This document shows positions 12,171 to 23,159 of a DNA stretch of 64,000 bases, one piece after another. How positions within the stretch are numbered: position 1 is the first letter of the stretch; every line of letters starts with the position of its first letter. Source of the stretch: Chrysaora quinquecirrha (Eukaryota > Cnidaria > Scyphozoa > Semaeostomeae > Pelagiidae); assembly GCA_014526335.1 (NCBI GenBank), contig JACTAT010000048.1, forward strand, positions 388,685 through 452,684, read 5' to 3'. A program made the position numbers and the translations under genes. Under the pieces are notes generated by a model. The model had not been told where the DNA came from, did no database searches, and worked only from the letters and a program-made list of their open reading frames with translations.

Positions 12171-12495
12171 AGCAAACTAAAAAACCTAGTTGTCTTTTGT
12201 GTCTTGCGCCGCGGTGTTTCTGCCTTACTATATTTGTGAAATTTTACACCCTCAGTAATTTTTCACGGTCAAATCCTTTATAAATTATCAAACTTTTCAT
12301 CGCTATAAAATCAAGATCGTAAAGACTAGAGGGACGAAAATTTGCCTTTAGACTAACAATAAGGTGTTGAATCCAAATCTGAAGCCGAAATTTTCGTACG
12401 AGAAAATTTTCGAGAATTTTGAAAACGAGGCCGTAAATTGAAAAGGTGTATTTTTAGAAATCACCACTGGGAATAAGGTATCGATAAGATCTTAC

Positions 12496-12772
12496 CGTTC
12501 CTGAGTATTTGTTGTCTGTCTTTGTCAATGGAAGTTCAAATGTTTTCTTGTTTACATTATCCGATTTTTCCTTCTTCTCGGCAGATCTGTTGTGAATGGT
12601 ATGATTTCCTTTCTGCTTATCTTTGCGATGTTCTATTGTAGCCAGATTCAACTTTTCAAGGATTCTATGCACGTATAAAATAAGACTGTCTGTATACCAT
12701 GCTTTATCAGGTAGCTTCACGTCTGTTACTTCCAGTTTACTGAAAGAACTGCCAACACGTTCAGCTAGGATT
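12496..12772 (-). CDS. GPR107: GPR107/GPR108-like exon (variable luminal loop)
   Basis: A 277-bp exon opens with ILAERVGSSFSKLEVTD, passes through a charged, weakly conserved Lys/Glu-rich stretch, and ends FELPLTKTDNKYSGT. In human GPR107 the same place holds a long polar insert followed by FSVHNNGG before the EGLYSLYFHKC motif, which here starts the next exon. The acceptor is CTTTTCAG and the donor ACG|GTAAGA. The first base completes a Lys codon begun by the exon at 23,012-23,106, which confirms the join. Confidence 0.82.
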
Positions 12773-12824
12773 CTGAAAAGCAGAAAAAGAAATAGTGAGG
12801 CTCATTGGGGAGAGTAGTTGCTCG

Positions 12825-13103
12825 CCGGAGGGTACTCCCTAATGTAGGCTGACAGGTATGTGCCTCTCATATGGGTGGGCTTTTCTTCGAACTTCGGGCT
12901 TTCCTTATAACTGGGTCCCATTGATACCTAAAATACCTTAAAAGAGGCTAAGAATCAAATTTCCTTAACATTCGGCACACAAATTCATACAAAAATCTTA
13001 AAACTGGGTGGCAGAATGTGTAAAACAATACCTTAAAGGTGGGTTGGTTTGTAAAAACTCGGGGGCACAACCCTGTACATTTCAGGGTCAACTACCCCCC
13101 GGG
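12825..13103. repeat. GGTACTCCCTAATGTAGG interspersed repeat, full copy
   Basis: It begins CCGGAGGGTACTCCCTAATG and ends CTACCCCCCGGG, giving short inverted termini. The left 70 bp recur at 50,262-50,340. Similar sequences are, to my knowledge, very abundant in cnidarian genomes. Non-coding. Confidence 0.65.
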
Positions 13104-13989
13104 AGCTGCTTGCTTGCTCTAATCTAAAAACGCACCATGCATTCCGGCCCGTTTAAGGTCTTGTTCCCCTGCTCCCAAAAACCCCAATCAGTGCCACAAT
13201 AGTCAGGTCGCTACGGGGCAAACACTATAGACAGGGTTTTTTCCGCAACAATCTAGCAAAGAGGGTAACCTTGGGTTTTTCAATGAAATCTACTAAAAAA
13301 AGGTCGGAGAACACGAATCCAAGATGGGCCTTTGAAAATTTTCACCGGAAGTAGCCTAAATTAATGCCTAATTAGGCCTAATGAAGTCAATCAAAAAAGT
13401 CGCACTTTTTAAAATCTGATTACTGCGACAGGTAGACCTTGAAATGCTGAGTAAAATTGTCTTTGACTGTATTTAAATACGACCTACCAATTTCGAGAAA
13501 AACTCGTTTGAAATTATGATGACGTCATCACCATTATGATCAGTACAGACCTGGATTCTACATTTCAGCTTGTATAACTTTATAGGTTGGGGTGCAATAG
13601 TCACAAAACCACTAATTATGCGATAAATGTACGCTAAAACAGCAAAATGATGATTATTGGGTGTGGTTGTGACATCATAAAAGGGTCCGATGACGTCATA
13701 GGGGCAGATGACGTCATAATGGTACCAAAATGATGCCCAGTCATCCATGAGCCAAAAGGCGTTGTGAAGGACTACTCATGTTCGAGATTTGAAGTTTTAA
13801 TATCAAACCTGCTTGAAATGGCGAGAGGTCAAATTTGTTATACAGTATTCATAATGGGATTCCTATTGTTTATGCAGTGAACCCCCTTTCTTCGTTTTTC
13901 CAAACTTGCGGTAGGGCTTATTATGCTTATTATCCTGTCATGCATACGCGTATCGCATTGTAAGCGGTTTTTTGACGATTCGACCCCTA

Positions 13990-14481
13990 TGTTGGGAAAA
14001 CCCCGCATGCTTGCTTTTACTTATAATGTTTTCTCAGTTATGGATATAGATTTCAGTGTTTTCCTTAGGTTCATTCATTTCAATACTGCAATATATATTT
14101 ACTATTCAAAGATTAAAATATTTTCTTCCTATTCCTGTGTAGTGGAGTAAATGCGTAATAGCCTCGTATTCAGATTGAGATGAGGAAACTGATTCATGTT
14201 ATGTTAACTTAAACTACTACGTATTTGCGTAAAACTATTGTATTAAGGGTTTTGTCATTTTCCTGTTATTCTAAGTTCTGATTGGACAAAATATATCTTG
14301 ATTTCCTCATTGGTGTAATATGAGTTTAGACTTTCCAATTTTGAGTTAGTGTTCTGAGTAAAAACGTAGTGTAAAGATTGCGTTCATGAAATTATGACAA
14401 AGTGATTTTGTCTGAGTCTTTTTTGTCTGAAATCGTCTATATAATTCGACCGAACTAAGAGAGAGTGTGATATTCTCAACA
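13990..14481 (+). repeat. BEL/Pao 5' LTR
   Basis: 492 bp with TGTTG...CAACA ends, preceded by CCCTA. It carries promoter and polyadenylation functions for the element; no certain TATA box is picked out. Confidence 0.95.
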
Positions 14482-14483
14482 TA

Positions 14484-14500
14484 TGGTCCACCGAACCGGA
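14484..14500 (+). promoter_or_regulatory. tRNA primer-binding site
   Basis: TGGTCCACCGAACCGGA lies two bases after the 5' LTR. It is complementary to a tRNA 3' end terminating in GGTGGACCA. The tRNA species was not identified. Confidence 0.7.
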
Positions 14501-14519
14501 TTTGAGTCGAATTTATAGC

Positions 14520-16370
14520 ATGGATAACATCGAAAAAGCAAAAAAGAAACGGAGATCGCAACGTGGGAGTACAACGAAGTTGTTGAGGAAGATCGAAGGC
14601 TTGTTAGAAGCAGAAGATCAAGATCGAAAGAAGCTGAAGCAATGTCTGATCGATCTAAAGGATTGTCAAAGGGCACTCAAGACAATGGACGAAGAGATTA
14701 TGGACTTGATGATTGAAGCTGAGGTCGCTGATGAAGACCAAGACACAGAGGCTGACCAAGTAAGTGAGATTAAAGAAAAAGTAACTTACGGTATAGTGTG
14801 TATTGAGGAAGCCTTAGATGATTTGGAGAGAGAAGCGCAAAGTGTTGGGTCAGTTGAGTCTACCTCAGTAACAGAACATATGCCGTTGGCCGTCAGTATG
14901 TTTCCGCAGAATTCCGAAGGAAACGGCATGAATGGGCTATCAAGGAGTGGCTCACAAGAAAGTCTTAGCTCTGTCGCTTCGTCAGGAACACAAAGGAGGT
15001 CATCGAGAAAAGTTAAATTGCCTAAGCTGGAATTGAAAAAATTTGGGGGCAAAATTGCGGAATGGCAAGAATTCTGGGACGGATTCAAGAGTGCCGTTCA
15101 TGAGGACACTGAGCTTGCCAAAGTTGATAAATTTAAGTATCTAAGGAGTTATTTGGAGGAGCCAGCGAGAAGTGTTGTTACTGGATTCTCGCTTACGGAG
15201 GCCGATTACGATGCAGCGGTAGAACTGCTGAAAAAGAGGTACGCGAAGCCTGGTGTCATAAAAAGAGCGCATATTAATGAAATGTTGAGTTTAGCAGCAG
15301 TGTACAGGGAGACCAGTGTGGAAAGATTGCGAACTCTGAGAGATCAAATCGAGACTCATTTTCGCGCGCTTGAAGCCCAGAAAGTTGACAAGGTGTCATA
15401 TTCAAGTGTGGTCGTTCCAGTTTTGATGGAAAAGATTCCGCAGTCGTTGAGGCACAATATGATTCGTTTTGGGAAGAACAATCATATGGATTGGAATGTG
15501 GATGATCTGCTGGAGTCTTTGGATAAAGAGCTAGATGTTTTGGAAGGTCATGTACCAATTTTAAAGAGTCAACAAGCTGGCGGAAATGGGAGACAAGGTG
15601 GTGAACAGCGACAACAGCAACGGCCTAGGCAGCAAGGGCCTAGCACGGCATCCGCTCTCTTTTCTGGAAAAGAAGATAGTAAGAAGTGTCCGTTCTGCTT
15701 GGGGGAACATGCAGCTGAGATCTGTGGAAAGGTGAAGGACCCTTCAGAGCGTAAGAAAGTTCTGTTTAAGTATGCTAAATGTTTTTATTGTTTCAATTCA
15801 GGCCATAAGGCATTTCAATGTAGAAATAAAACTCCATGTAAGATCTGTAAGGGCAAGCATCATTTTGCCGTCTGTGCGAACTCTGCTGAGGATAAGGAAA
15901 CGCAGCCTAAGCCTAATGTGCCTAATGCGCCACCGCTTAACCCCAACGCTAGCACTTGGGTGGGGAGTACTGGTTCAGGAATGAGTGTGGCATTGCAGAC
16001 TGCTCTAGCTAATGTGAATGGCAAAAGTGAGTACAAGGTGAGAGTCCTGTTTGACACAGGAAGCCATAAATCTTTTATTACAGCTAGAGCAGTAGATAGG
16101 TTAGGATTGGGGCCAGTGAGAAAGGAGAGTCTTGGGATAAAGTCATTTGGAAAGAAGGATGCAGAAGTGAAGTTGAGAGATGTTGTAGTTTTGTCGCTAG
16201 GAATGTCGGGTGGAGAGAAAAGTGTGCAAATAGAAGCCTTCGTTGTAGATGATATTGCTAATATCTCTAATATTCATGTTGAGGTTGTCAAGCGCAAGTT
16301 TTCACATTTGAATAACATATTTTCTCAGATGTTAGCAGGTATGAAGACACCCTGGAAATTGACTGCTTGA
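14520..16370 (+). CDS. BEL Gag and aspartic protease (frame ends early)
   Basis: The first ATG is at 14,520; the frame also runs upstream without one. A coiled Lys/Glu-rich N-terminus is followed by the BEL gag core (LPKLELKKFGG, EWQEFWDGF). Next come CCHC-type knuckles (CPFCLGEHAAEIC, CFYCFNSGHKAFQC, CKICKGKHHFAVC) and then the retropepsin domain with VLFDTGSHKSFI (catalytic DTG). The frame shifts near 16,320: IDCLIGSD, which belongs to the same domain, is read in another frame. In BEL elements gag and pol normally form one long frame, so the stop at 16,370 is not the natural end. Confidence 0.9.
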   Translation: MDNIEKAKKKRRSQRGSTTKLLRKIEGLLEAEDQDRKKLKQCLIDLKDCQRALKTMDEEIMDLMIEAEVADEDQDTEADQVSEIKEKVTYGIVCIEEALDDLEREAQSVGSVESTSVTEHMPLAVSMFPQNSEGNGMNGLSRSGSQESLSSVASSGTQRRSSRKVKLPKLELKKFGGKIAEWQEFWDGFKSAVHEDTELAKVDKFKYLRSYLEEPARSVVTGFSLTEADYDAAVELLKKRYAKPGVIKRAHINEMLSLAAVYRETSVERLRTLRDQIETHFRALEAQKVDKVSYSSVVVPVLMEKIPQSLRHNMIRFGKNNHMDWNVDDLLESLDKELDVLEGHVPILKSQQAGGNGRQGGEQRQQQRPRQQGPSTASALFSGKEDSKKCPFCLGEHAAEICGKVKDPSERKKVLFKYAKCFYCFNSGHKAFQCRNKTPCKICKGKHHFAVCANSAEDKETQPKPNVPNAPPLNPNASTWVGSTGSGMSVALQTALANVNGKSEYKVRVLFDTGSHKSFITARAVDRLGLGPVRKESLGIKSFGKKDAEVKLRDVVVLSLGMSGGEKSVQIEAFVVDDIANISNIHVEVVKRKFSHLNNIFSQMLAGMKTPWKLTA

Positions 16371-17376
16371 TAGGTTCAGATTTTTCTGGGCTTTTCAAGA
16401 AGGGAAATGTCTGAGGGAGGCCTGGTGAACCAGTTGGAGTGAAGACATCAATTGGCTGGGTTTTGTCTGGACCAATCAAGGGTGAGACATTAAATTCTTC
16501 TTCTAATTGTGTTGTTAATTGCTTTGTTGATTCAACATCCCTGCTTATGAATTCTGAGAAACAAGAGATTACTGATAATATGAATAAGCTTTGGGATTTG
16601 GAAAGCATAGGGATTAGAACAGAAGATGATGTTCATGCTAATGTGATTGACAATATTGTACACACAGGCAAAAGGTATTCAGTTGGATTACCTTGGAAAG
16701 TTGCACATCAGCCATTGCCTTCTAATTATGCTAACAGTGTAGCTAGGTTGAAGAGTTTGACAAATAAGTTGAAGCAAACTCTGGAAATATTTGATAAGTA
16801 TAATGAAGTTATTTCACAGCAGGTTAAAGATGGTATCGTTGAGCAGGTCTCTGAACTTGAGCCTGCAGGGAAAATCCATTACCTTCCCCATAGAGCTGTT
16901 ATTCGGGAGGATGCGGAGACCACCAAGTTACGGGTTGTGTATGATGCCTCATGTAAGGACAGGAAAACAAGAGTGTCCTTGAATGATTGCTTGCATGTTG
17001 GGCCTTCATTAACGCCTATGATTTTTGATGTTCTCCTTAGGTTTCGGGCTAATAACGCTATGCGTTAGTGGGGGACATAGAAAAGGCTTTCCTCAACATT
17101 GAAATACACCCAGAGGATCGGGACTGCCTTAGGTTTCTGTGGGTAAAGGATATCCATGCCCAGGACCCAGAGATTGTAGTGCTTCGTTTCCAAAGGGTGG
17201 TGTTTGGCTGTAATTCTTCCCCATTTCTCCTTAACGCTGTGCTAAGACATCATATAAATAAGTATGCTGAACAGGACCCAGAGTTTGTTGAAAAGCTGCT
17301 TGGGGGCTTCTTTGTAGATGACTTAGTAACAGGGGTAAAACACCAAAGATGCCCTGAACTTATATGGAAAGGCTAA
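16322..17376 (+). pseudogene. BEL pol: reverse transcriptase, frame-broken
   Basis: RT motifs are in order but split between frames. VGVKTSIGWVLSGP and LRVVYDASCK are in one frame, with an in-frame TGA at 16,412. VGDIEKAFLNIEI (catalytic Asp) and GGFFVDDLVTG (FVDD active site) are in the next, after a one-base loss at about 17,064. A further shift follows at about 17,337 in an A run. Motif quality is high, which argues for few and recent lesions or for sequencing errors. Confidence 0.88.
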
Positions 17377-18350
17377 GGAAAGAATGAAGGAGGGAGGCTT
17401 TAGTCTTAGGAAATGGAAGACGAATGACAGAGTGCTGGCTGACGAGATTGCCAAGGGGGAAGGTGACGGAAGGAGTGATGAGAAGGATGATCCTGCTCTG
17501 AATGAGACATTTGCTAAGGAGACCTTAGGAACACCCAATAACTCAGGGGGGAAAGGGAAGGTGTTAGGGTTGACCTGGGATTATAATAAAGATACCTTAG
17601 AGTTTGATCTAGGTAAGGTAGGAAGAGAGCTAGGCAGCAAGTTTGGACCTACCAAGCGTGGTATTTTAAGTACCCTAGCCTCCTTATTTGATCCCCAGGG
17701 TATGGTAAGCCCTATAGGAGTAAGTGCCAAAATCCTTTTTCAAGAGCTGTGTGTGGAAAAGGTAGGATGGGATGACCCACTCTCAGACAGCAAACGGTAT
17801 TAGGTGGGAGGCCTGGTTAAAAGATCTGAGTGAGGTGAAGACCGTAATTATCCCAAGGTGCATGTTCGATAAGGGTGAGGTGGAAATTCTGAGTTGCAGT
17901 TTGCATGGGTTTGCTGATGCCAGCAAAAAGGCATATTGTGCAATGATCTTTTTAGTCTGTAAGACAACTAAGGGTTCATACACTAGACTACTTTGCTCCA
18001 AATCAAGAGTTGCTCCGTTGAAGGAACTTAGTATTCCGCGTCTTGAGCTGATGTCGGCTAGAATATTGGTTACCTTGATGGACACAGTGCGGACAGCCCT
18101 GCAATCAGAATTGAAAGTGGATGAAGTGAGGTACTGGCTGGACAGTAAGACTGCGCTCTATTGGATTGCAAACAATGGAGAATGGAAACAGTTTGTCCAG
18201 CACAGAGTGAATGAAATTCTAAAACTTTCAAAGAAAGACGAATGGGGACATGTCCCAGGGGTCCAGAACCCAGCTGATCTTGGCTCAAGGGGGGTAACAG
18301 CTAGCCATTTAAGGGATAGCAAACTCTGGTGGAGGGGCCTGAATGGTTGA
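17377..18350 (+). pseudogene. BEL pol: connection and RNase H, frame-broken
   Basis: 17,384-17,803 continues from the RT thumb (GGFSLRKWKTND) to the STLASLFDPQGMVSPI motif typical of BEL pol. A one-base shift at about 17,797 leads to 17,803-18,350 with LHGFADASKKAYCA (RNase H first Asp), PRLELMSARIL and WLDSKTALYWI. The frame stops at 18,350 inside WWRGL, and the following residues continue at 18,340 in another frame. Confidence 0.85.
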
Positions 18351-20078
18351 AGGAGGAAAAAGAGAAGTGGCCACAAGAGCTAGAGCTTGACAATTCTTCT
18401 GAAGTGGCAAGTGAGAGGAAAAGAATGAATGTGCTCATAGCTGTTACGAAAGAAATAGGAGGAGTTAGTAACGTGATAAATATAAATAGATTTGGTAATC
18501 TTGGGAAATTATTGAGAGTGACAGCTTATGTAAGGCGATTTGTAGGGAACTTGAAAGCAACGTTAGAAGGGAAAGGATTGGATGTTGAAAGACTGAGTGC
18601 AGATGAGATTGAGAGTGCTGAGAAGTTGTGGATTGTAGACTCACAAGCTAAATTACAAGCCAGTTCTGCCTTTAAGAAAATCTCAGAGCAACTGGGTGTG
18701 GTCAAAGAGGATGGACTTCTTGTATGTAAGGGTAGGCTGGGTAACTCTGAATTAGAGCTTAGGACTAAATTTCCTATATTACTGCCAAAGGATGACAAGT
18801 TTACAGAGTTGGTGATTATTGATTGCCATGAGAGGGTGCACCACTGTAGAGAAAGGGCAACATTGGCCGAGTTGAGATCAAGGTTTTGGGTAACCAAGGG
18901 CAGACAATACGTTAAAAGAGTAATAAAAAATTGTTTTATCTGCAGGAAATTAGAAGGAAAGTGTTACAATACACCTGCCATGGCAACGCTGCCAGACTTT
19001 AGGGTTAAGGAGTCGCCACCTTTTAGCAAGGTTGGTGTAGATTTTGCGGGCCCACTTTATGTTAAGGGAGTTCAGGTGAAATGAGTAAGTGCTACATCGC
19101 TCTCTTTACTTGTTGTGTAACAAGGGCGGTACACCTTGAACTTGTGGAAAATCTTTTAACATCCACATTTGTTAATTGTTTGAGACGCGTTTGCTCCAGA
19201 AGAGGCACGCCTACTCTGATGGTGTCGGACAATGCCAAGACATTTAAGGCAACCGCAAGGCTCATGGAAAAACTTGCTAATGATAGAACTGTAAATAGCT
19301 TTTTGGGAAGCAAACGTATTAAATGGAGATTTAATCTAGAGCGCGCGCCCTGGATGGGAGGTATTTTTGAACGGATGGTAGGGACAGTGAAGAGATGTTT
19401 AAGGAAAGTGCTTGGGAATGCTAAACTCTCTTTTGATGAGCTTAGTACAGTTCTAACTGAAATTGAAGGCACTGTTAATTCAAGACCACTGACCTATCAA
19501 TACAATGAGTTAGAAGAAGCTCTCACCCCATCCCATTTAATCTTTGGGCGAAGACTACCTATTTTATCCGAAAATATCGAGCTGAATGTCAATGATGACG
19601 AAGTGAGTACAGATAAATTGTCTAAAAGATTTCTTTATCTTACTAGGAAACTTCAACATTTCTGGAATAGATGGAGGAGAGAATATCTAACTGACCTGAG
19701 AGAGTACCATAAATTAAAGTCTTCTACACCAGCCAATGTAAAAAGGGTGATATGGTTCTGATTTACGAAGATAACGTCAAACGTAACGAATGGAAAATGG
19801 GAGTAGTAGAAGATTTGATTGTTGGGAAAGATGGAGAGGTAAGAGGAGCTACAGTTAGAAGAATGGGTAGAGGTAAGTATGAAATTTTGTCTAGACCTTT
19901 ACAAAAGTTATTTCCGTTAGAAATTAATAGTAGCGAAGGTGAAGGTGGAGAGATACAGGAAGAGAATGGAGTGAATGAGGAAGGGAGGAAAGCTGAAGGT
20001 TGTGGGGAAAGGAACCGGCCCCTGAGGGCTGCTGCTAGGGATGCGCGCATGCTGTCCAAACTCATGCTTGACCCTTAA
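18340..20078 (+). pseudogene. BEL pol: integrase and C-terminal domain, frame-broken
   Basis: An HHCC zinc module (DCHERVHHC ... NCFICRKLEG) is followed by the DDE core: VGVDFAGPLY, LMVSDNAKTF and APWMGGIFERMV supply the three acidic residues. The core is interrupted by a frame change at about 19,082 (short A run). The C-terminal domain (GDMVLIYEDN..., then RRMGRGKYEILSRPLQKLFPLE) starts after another at about 19,747 (short G run). The last frame ends at 20,078, 20 bp before the 3' LTR. Confidence 0.88.
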
Positions 20079-20085
20079 CTGGGTC

Positions 20086-20096
20086 AAGGAGGGGGG
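20086..20096 (+). promoter_or_regulatory. Polypurine tract
   Basis: AAGGAGGGGGG, two bases before the 3' LTR, is the expected plus-strand primer. Confidence 0.85.
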
Positions 20097-20098
20097 TG

Positions 20099-20590
20099 TG
20101 TTGGGAAAACCCCGCATGCTTGCTTTTACTTATAATGTTTTCTCAGTTATGGATATAGATTTCAGTGTTTTCCTTAGGTTCATTCATTTCAATACTGCAA
20201 TATATATTTACTATTCAAAGATTAAAATATTTTCTTCCTATTCCTGTGTAGTGGAGTAAATGCGTAATAGCCTCGTATTCAGATTGAGATGAGGAAACTG
20301 ATTCATGTTATGTTAACTTAAACTACTACGTATTTGCGTAAAACTATTGTATTAAGGGTTTTGTCATTTTCCTGTTATTCTAAGTTCTGATTGGACAAAA
20401 TATATCTTGATTTCCTCATTGGTGTAATATGAGTTTAGACTTTCCAATTTTGAGTTAGTGTTCTGAGTAAAAACGTAGTGTAAAGATTGCGTTCATGAAA
20501 TTATGACAAAGTGATTTTGTCTGAGTCTTTTTTGTCTGAAATCGTCTATATAATTCGACCGAACTAAGAAAGAGTGTGATATTCTCAACA
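20099..20590 (+). repeat. BEL/Pao 3' LTR
   Basis: 492 bp, apparently one substitution from the 5' LTR, followed by the CCCTA duplication. Confidence 0.95.
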
Positions 20591-20940
20591 CCCTATTTGT
20601 GAAGTTACGCGAGTTGATGAAAGCCCATACTGAGCCTTAGGACGATGACGTCATCATTATTTCAAACGAGTTTTTCTCGAAACTGGTAGGTTGTATTAAA
20701 ATTAAAAGACAATTTTACTCAGCGTTTCAAGATCTACATATTGCATTAATCAGATTTGAAAAAGTGGAACTTTTTTAATTGACTTAATTAGGCATAATTA
20801 GGCGTTAATTAAGGGTACTTCCGGCGAAAATTTTTGAGGGCCCATCTTGGATTTGTGTTCTCCGACCTTTTATTAGTAGATTTCAATTAAAAAAGCCTAG
20901 GTTACCCTCTTTGCTAGATTGTTGCGGAAAAAACCCTGTC

Positions 20941-22264
20941 TACTAGGGGTAGGCCAGCATGTAAGAGGGCAATGCATAAAAGCTGTTTAGAACAGTAGCA
21001 AGGGTTTGCAAATGACATATCAACCAGGGGCGGCGCGGAGCTGAATTGATTTGCTATTAAGAGTTTTCGGAAACGCCCATTTCTCGCAAAAGGGACTTAA
21101 GAGTTGTTTTGCCTGAATTTGATGTCATTTCGATCAAATTTCCATGTTACAAGATTGTTTTCTGGGAAGCGTTTAAATTGCATCATTACAACCCTTTATG
21201 CCAAGATATTTTCGTCTAGGCTCAGCAATAAGGCTTTCTCCTCTCGATCGAAACTCGTTGTCCCTCCTCTATCGGAGGGACCATCTGGGGTCAAGTTGTT
21301 ATGGATTTTCTTTGCCGGTTTAATAGCCGCAGCAGCAATTTGCTGTGATCTGAAAAGCCGCACTATTAGCTTCAAAACTGTAATAGCATGGCTTCAATTT
21401 TCTTGGTATATCCAGGAACATTTTCTGTTTCTCCGATCTACTTTATTATATTCTTCAAATTTTGAAAATGGCTTCAAATCTTTACCTTACAAATAAAATA
21501 AAACGGCCAGAAAGGGCCTGCTGAGTGCATTCAAATGAGCACCGCTTGTTGAATTTGAGTGCAGCTATCTGGAGTTACTCTTAGGCACCTAATTGCTGGG
21601 CGGTCAGAATCTGCTTGACAAACGTTGCCTCGAAACTGCTGAAACGCAGTGCCAACGGGTCTTATATAGTACTTCTAAGGCACGGAAATCCAAGTTCTAA
21701 CAAATAATAATGAGTAAAAGTGAAACTTCACGCTTAAAAGATCCCATCAGACAAAATAAGAAATATCAACATCAATATAAGTGAAAATCTTAATAAGCGG
21801 GGGGTCTTAATAAGAGCGGGGGGTTGGAAAATTTTCAAAAAATTAATTAGCGGGGGGGACGGCAACTAGGCACCTAAAAGTAGGCAGATCTGAACTTTGA
21901 ATGTCCTCCCTGCAATATTGCCTGATCAATTCAGGAAATCAAATTTCCAGGGGGGAGGCCACAAAAACTTTCCCACTCATAGAGCTTTCGATACCAAATT
22001 CATAGTCAGCAAAAAAATTAAGTGTAGGTACAAAGTTTCGTTCATCTAGCGCTAGAAAAAATCATTTCATGTTCTTTCGAAGTTTAAGATTCTATAAAGG
22101 TTTCGACCATGAAAAGTGACTGGGGGTGCAACTTTTCCCACCGATTGGCAAAAGGCTTCATGAAGGAAATTGTAGTTTGTAAAGATTTGATATCTGCTCG
22201 ATATCTGTATTCTACCGATTTTTAGATTGTTTTAGATTATTTGAAGTTGGTCTATACACTTTTT
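20941..22264. other. Intron, nothing recognised
   Basis: A 130-codon open frame at 21,104-21,496 shows no known domain or splice context. G-rich CTTAATAAG-plus-G-run units at 21,795-21,855 match a unit at about 6,787. Confidence 0.35.
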
Positions 22265-22630
22265 TTAATAAGCAAATTGACGTTTGTCCAGACCTCAAAG
22301 TTGCTTAAAATTTTAGACATTTCAGCCCTCAAAGTTGCTTAAAAGTTGTTTAATATTTTTTATACCTAACAACCACCCCTGACTTCGCGGGTCAAAATCG
22401 TCAACTGTTAGGCCTACAACACGACTTTTTGGAGACAGTAAGTGGAAAAACGTTACCTAACGAACTTCAACATACAAAACATAAGAACAACAAGTTTCCT
22501 AACAACAAGAAAGAGTATAAGCTTGGTTGTTTGACTTCTTAGTTGCTTACAGTCATTCAATTGAGCCCTCAAGTTGCTTAATGTTAAGGTCAGTTCAGCC
22601 CTAGTTGCTTATTGAGCGGTTGCTTATTAA
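22265..22630. mobile_element. GTTGCTTAA-word MITE, copy 1
   Basis: The short inverted ends are TTAATAAGCAA and TTGCTTATTAA. Inside, GTTGCTTA(A) occurs about eight times, often after CAGCCCTCAAA or GAGCCCTCAA. A second copy is at 60,797-61,169. Confidence 0.75.
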
Positions 22631-22839
22631 CATTATATAAAGAAAGAAGAAGGTGAAAAATTTTGAACGCTCACAAAATGAAAAAACAAGTGCTAGGATA
22701 ATTAAACAGCGAAACCTAGACTAAATTTTGATGCTAAATGAGAGCTTGGTATCGAAAATTCTATAATTTGAAATTTTGAATATAGCTAATCGCGGTATAT
22801 CGCGCTATATCGCTAATCCACTATGGCGACCATTCATCT

Positions 22840-22940
22840 TGAAGGTGCTGTGGCGTGGTGATCTAATCAAGCTGGCTTCTTGTTTCAGTAGTCAACCTTC
22901 AACTTGCACTAAATACACCATTACATCTTCACCTTTCAAC
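22840..22940 (+). repeat. tRNA-like SINE or short TIR element, copy 2
   Basis: A shorter copy of the 8,863-9,042 repeat: GAAGGTGCTGTGGCGTGG at the start, CTTCACCTTTC at the end. The B-box region is deleted. Confidence 0.55.
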
Positions 22941-23011
22941 TTCACCAAATAGGCCTATTATGAAATAATCTTTGATTTGGTCACTATTCCTGTCTTATCA
23001 TTGATACGTAC

Positions 23012-23106
23012 TTTTTCTTATTAAAATCCAGTGTGAAAAGAAGCATTTCAACTTGATTTGTTAATCCATCTCTCTCTCGTAAAACACATTTATCTGTATG
23101 CTGCTC
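23012..23106 (-). CDS. GPR107: GPR107/GPR108-like exon (luminal Cys segment)
   Basis: A 95-bp exon encodes DKCVLRERDGLTNQVEMLLF and a short Lys-rich end. It aligns with the human stretch VNYCILKKQSVSVTLLILD. The acceptor is TATTTGCAG and the donor GTACGT. It ends with two bases of a Lys codon that the 12,496-12,772 exon completes. The intron downstream is about 10.2 kb and contains the foldback and BEL elements. Confidence 0.85.
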
Positions 23107-23159
23107 CTGCAAATAATCAGAGAGTCAAAATATTGGGAATAAAATCTTAATATCAAACG

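Larger units (their letters stand above)
9181..12237 (-). mobile_element. Penelope-like element with inverted terminal copy
   Basis: The element carries an RT/GIY-YIG ORF (9,599-11,686) and about 530 bp of its 3' end repeated in inverted orientation. 9,181-9,710 is the reverse complement of 11,707-12,237 with only a few mismatches. The inverted arm includes the last codons of the ORF, so the C-terminus ending GLNRTTDR is encoded at both ends. Such inverted or tandem partial copies (pLTRs) are characteristic of Penelope-like elements. TGAA flanks both outer ends and may be a short target duplication. It lies in the GPR107-like intron in the gene's orientation. Confidence 0.9.
13990..20590 (+). 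mobile_element. BEL/Pao LTR retrotransposon, 6.6 kb
   Basis: Two 492-bp LTRs (13,990-14,481 and 20,099-20,590) begin TGTTGGG and end CTCAACA. I see one difference between them (14,470 region, GAGAGAGTG versus GAAAGAGTG). A 5-bp duplication CCCTA flanks the element. Gag, aspartic protease, RT, RNase H and integrase follow in BEL order. LTR identity implies recent insertion, yet the pol region has several single-base frame changes. It is antisense to the host gene and lies inside the foldback element. Confidence 0.95.
13230..20940. mobile_element. Foldback DNA element (type 1) split by a BEL insertion
   Basis: Inverted arms of about 300 bp (13,230-13,530 and 20,640-20,940) end in GACAGGGTTTTTTCCGCAAC and are flanked by TA (13,228-13,229; 20,941-20,942). 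The arms are diverged from each other, so this insertion is older than the BEL inside it. Without BEL it would be about 1.1 kb. The CRE-like palindrome TGACGTCA occurs at 13,520, 13,691, 13,709 and 20,646. Its ends resemble those of the element at 33,300-36,790. No transposase was seen. Confidence 0.82.

Noticed and set aside
21104..21496. 130-codon plus-strand frame
   Set aside because: No domain, splice context or homology recognised; sits in a repeat-rich intron.
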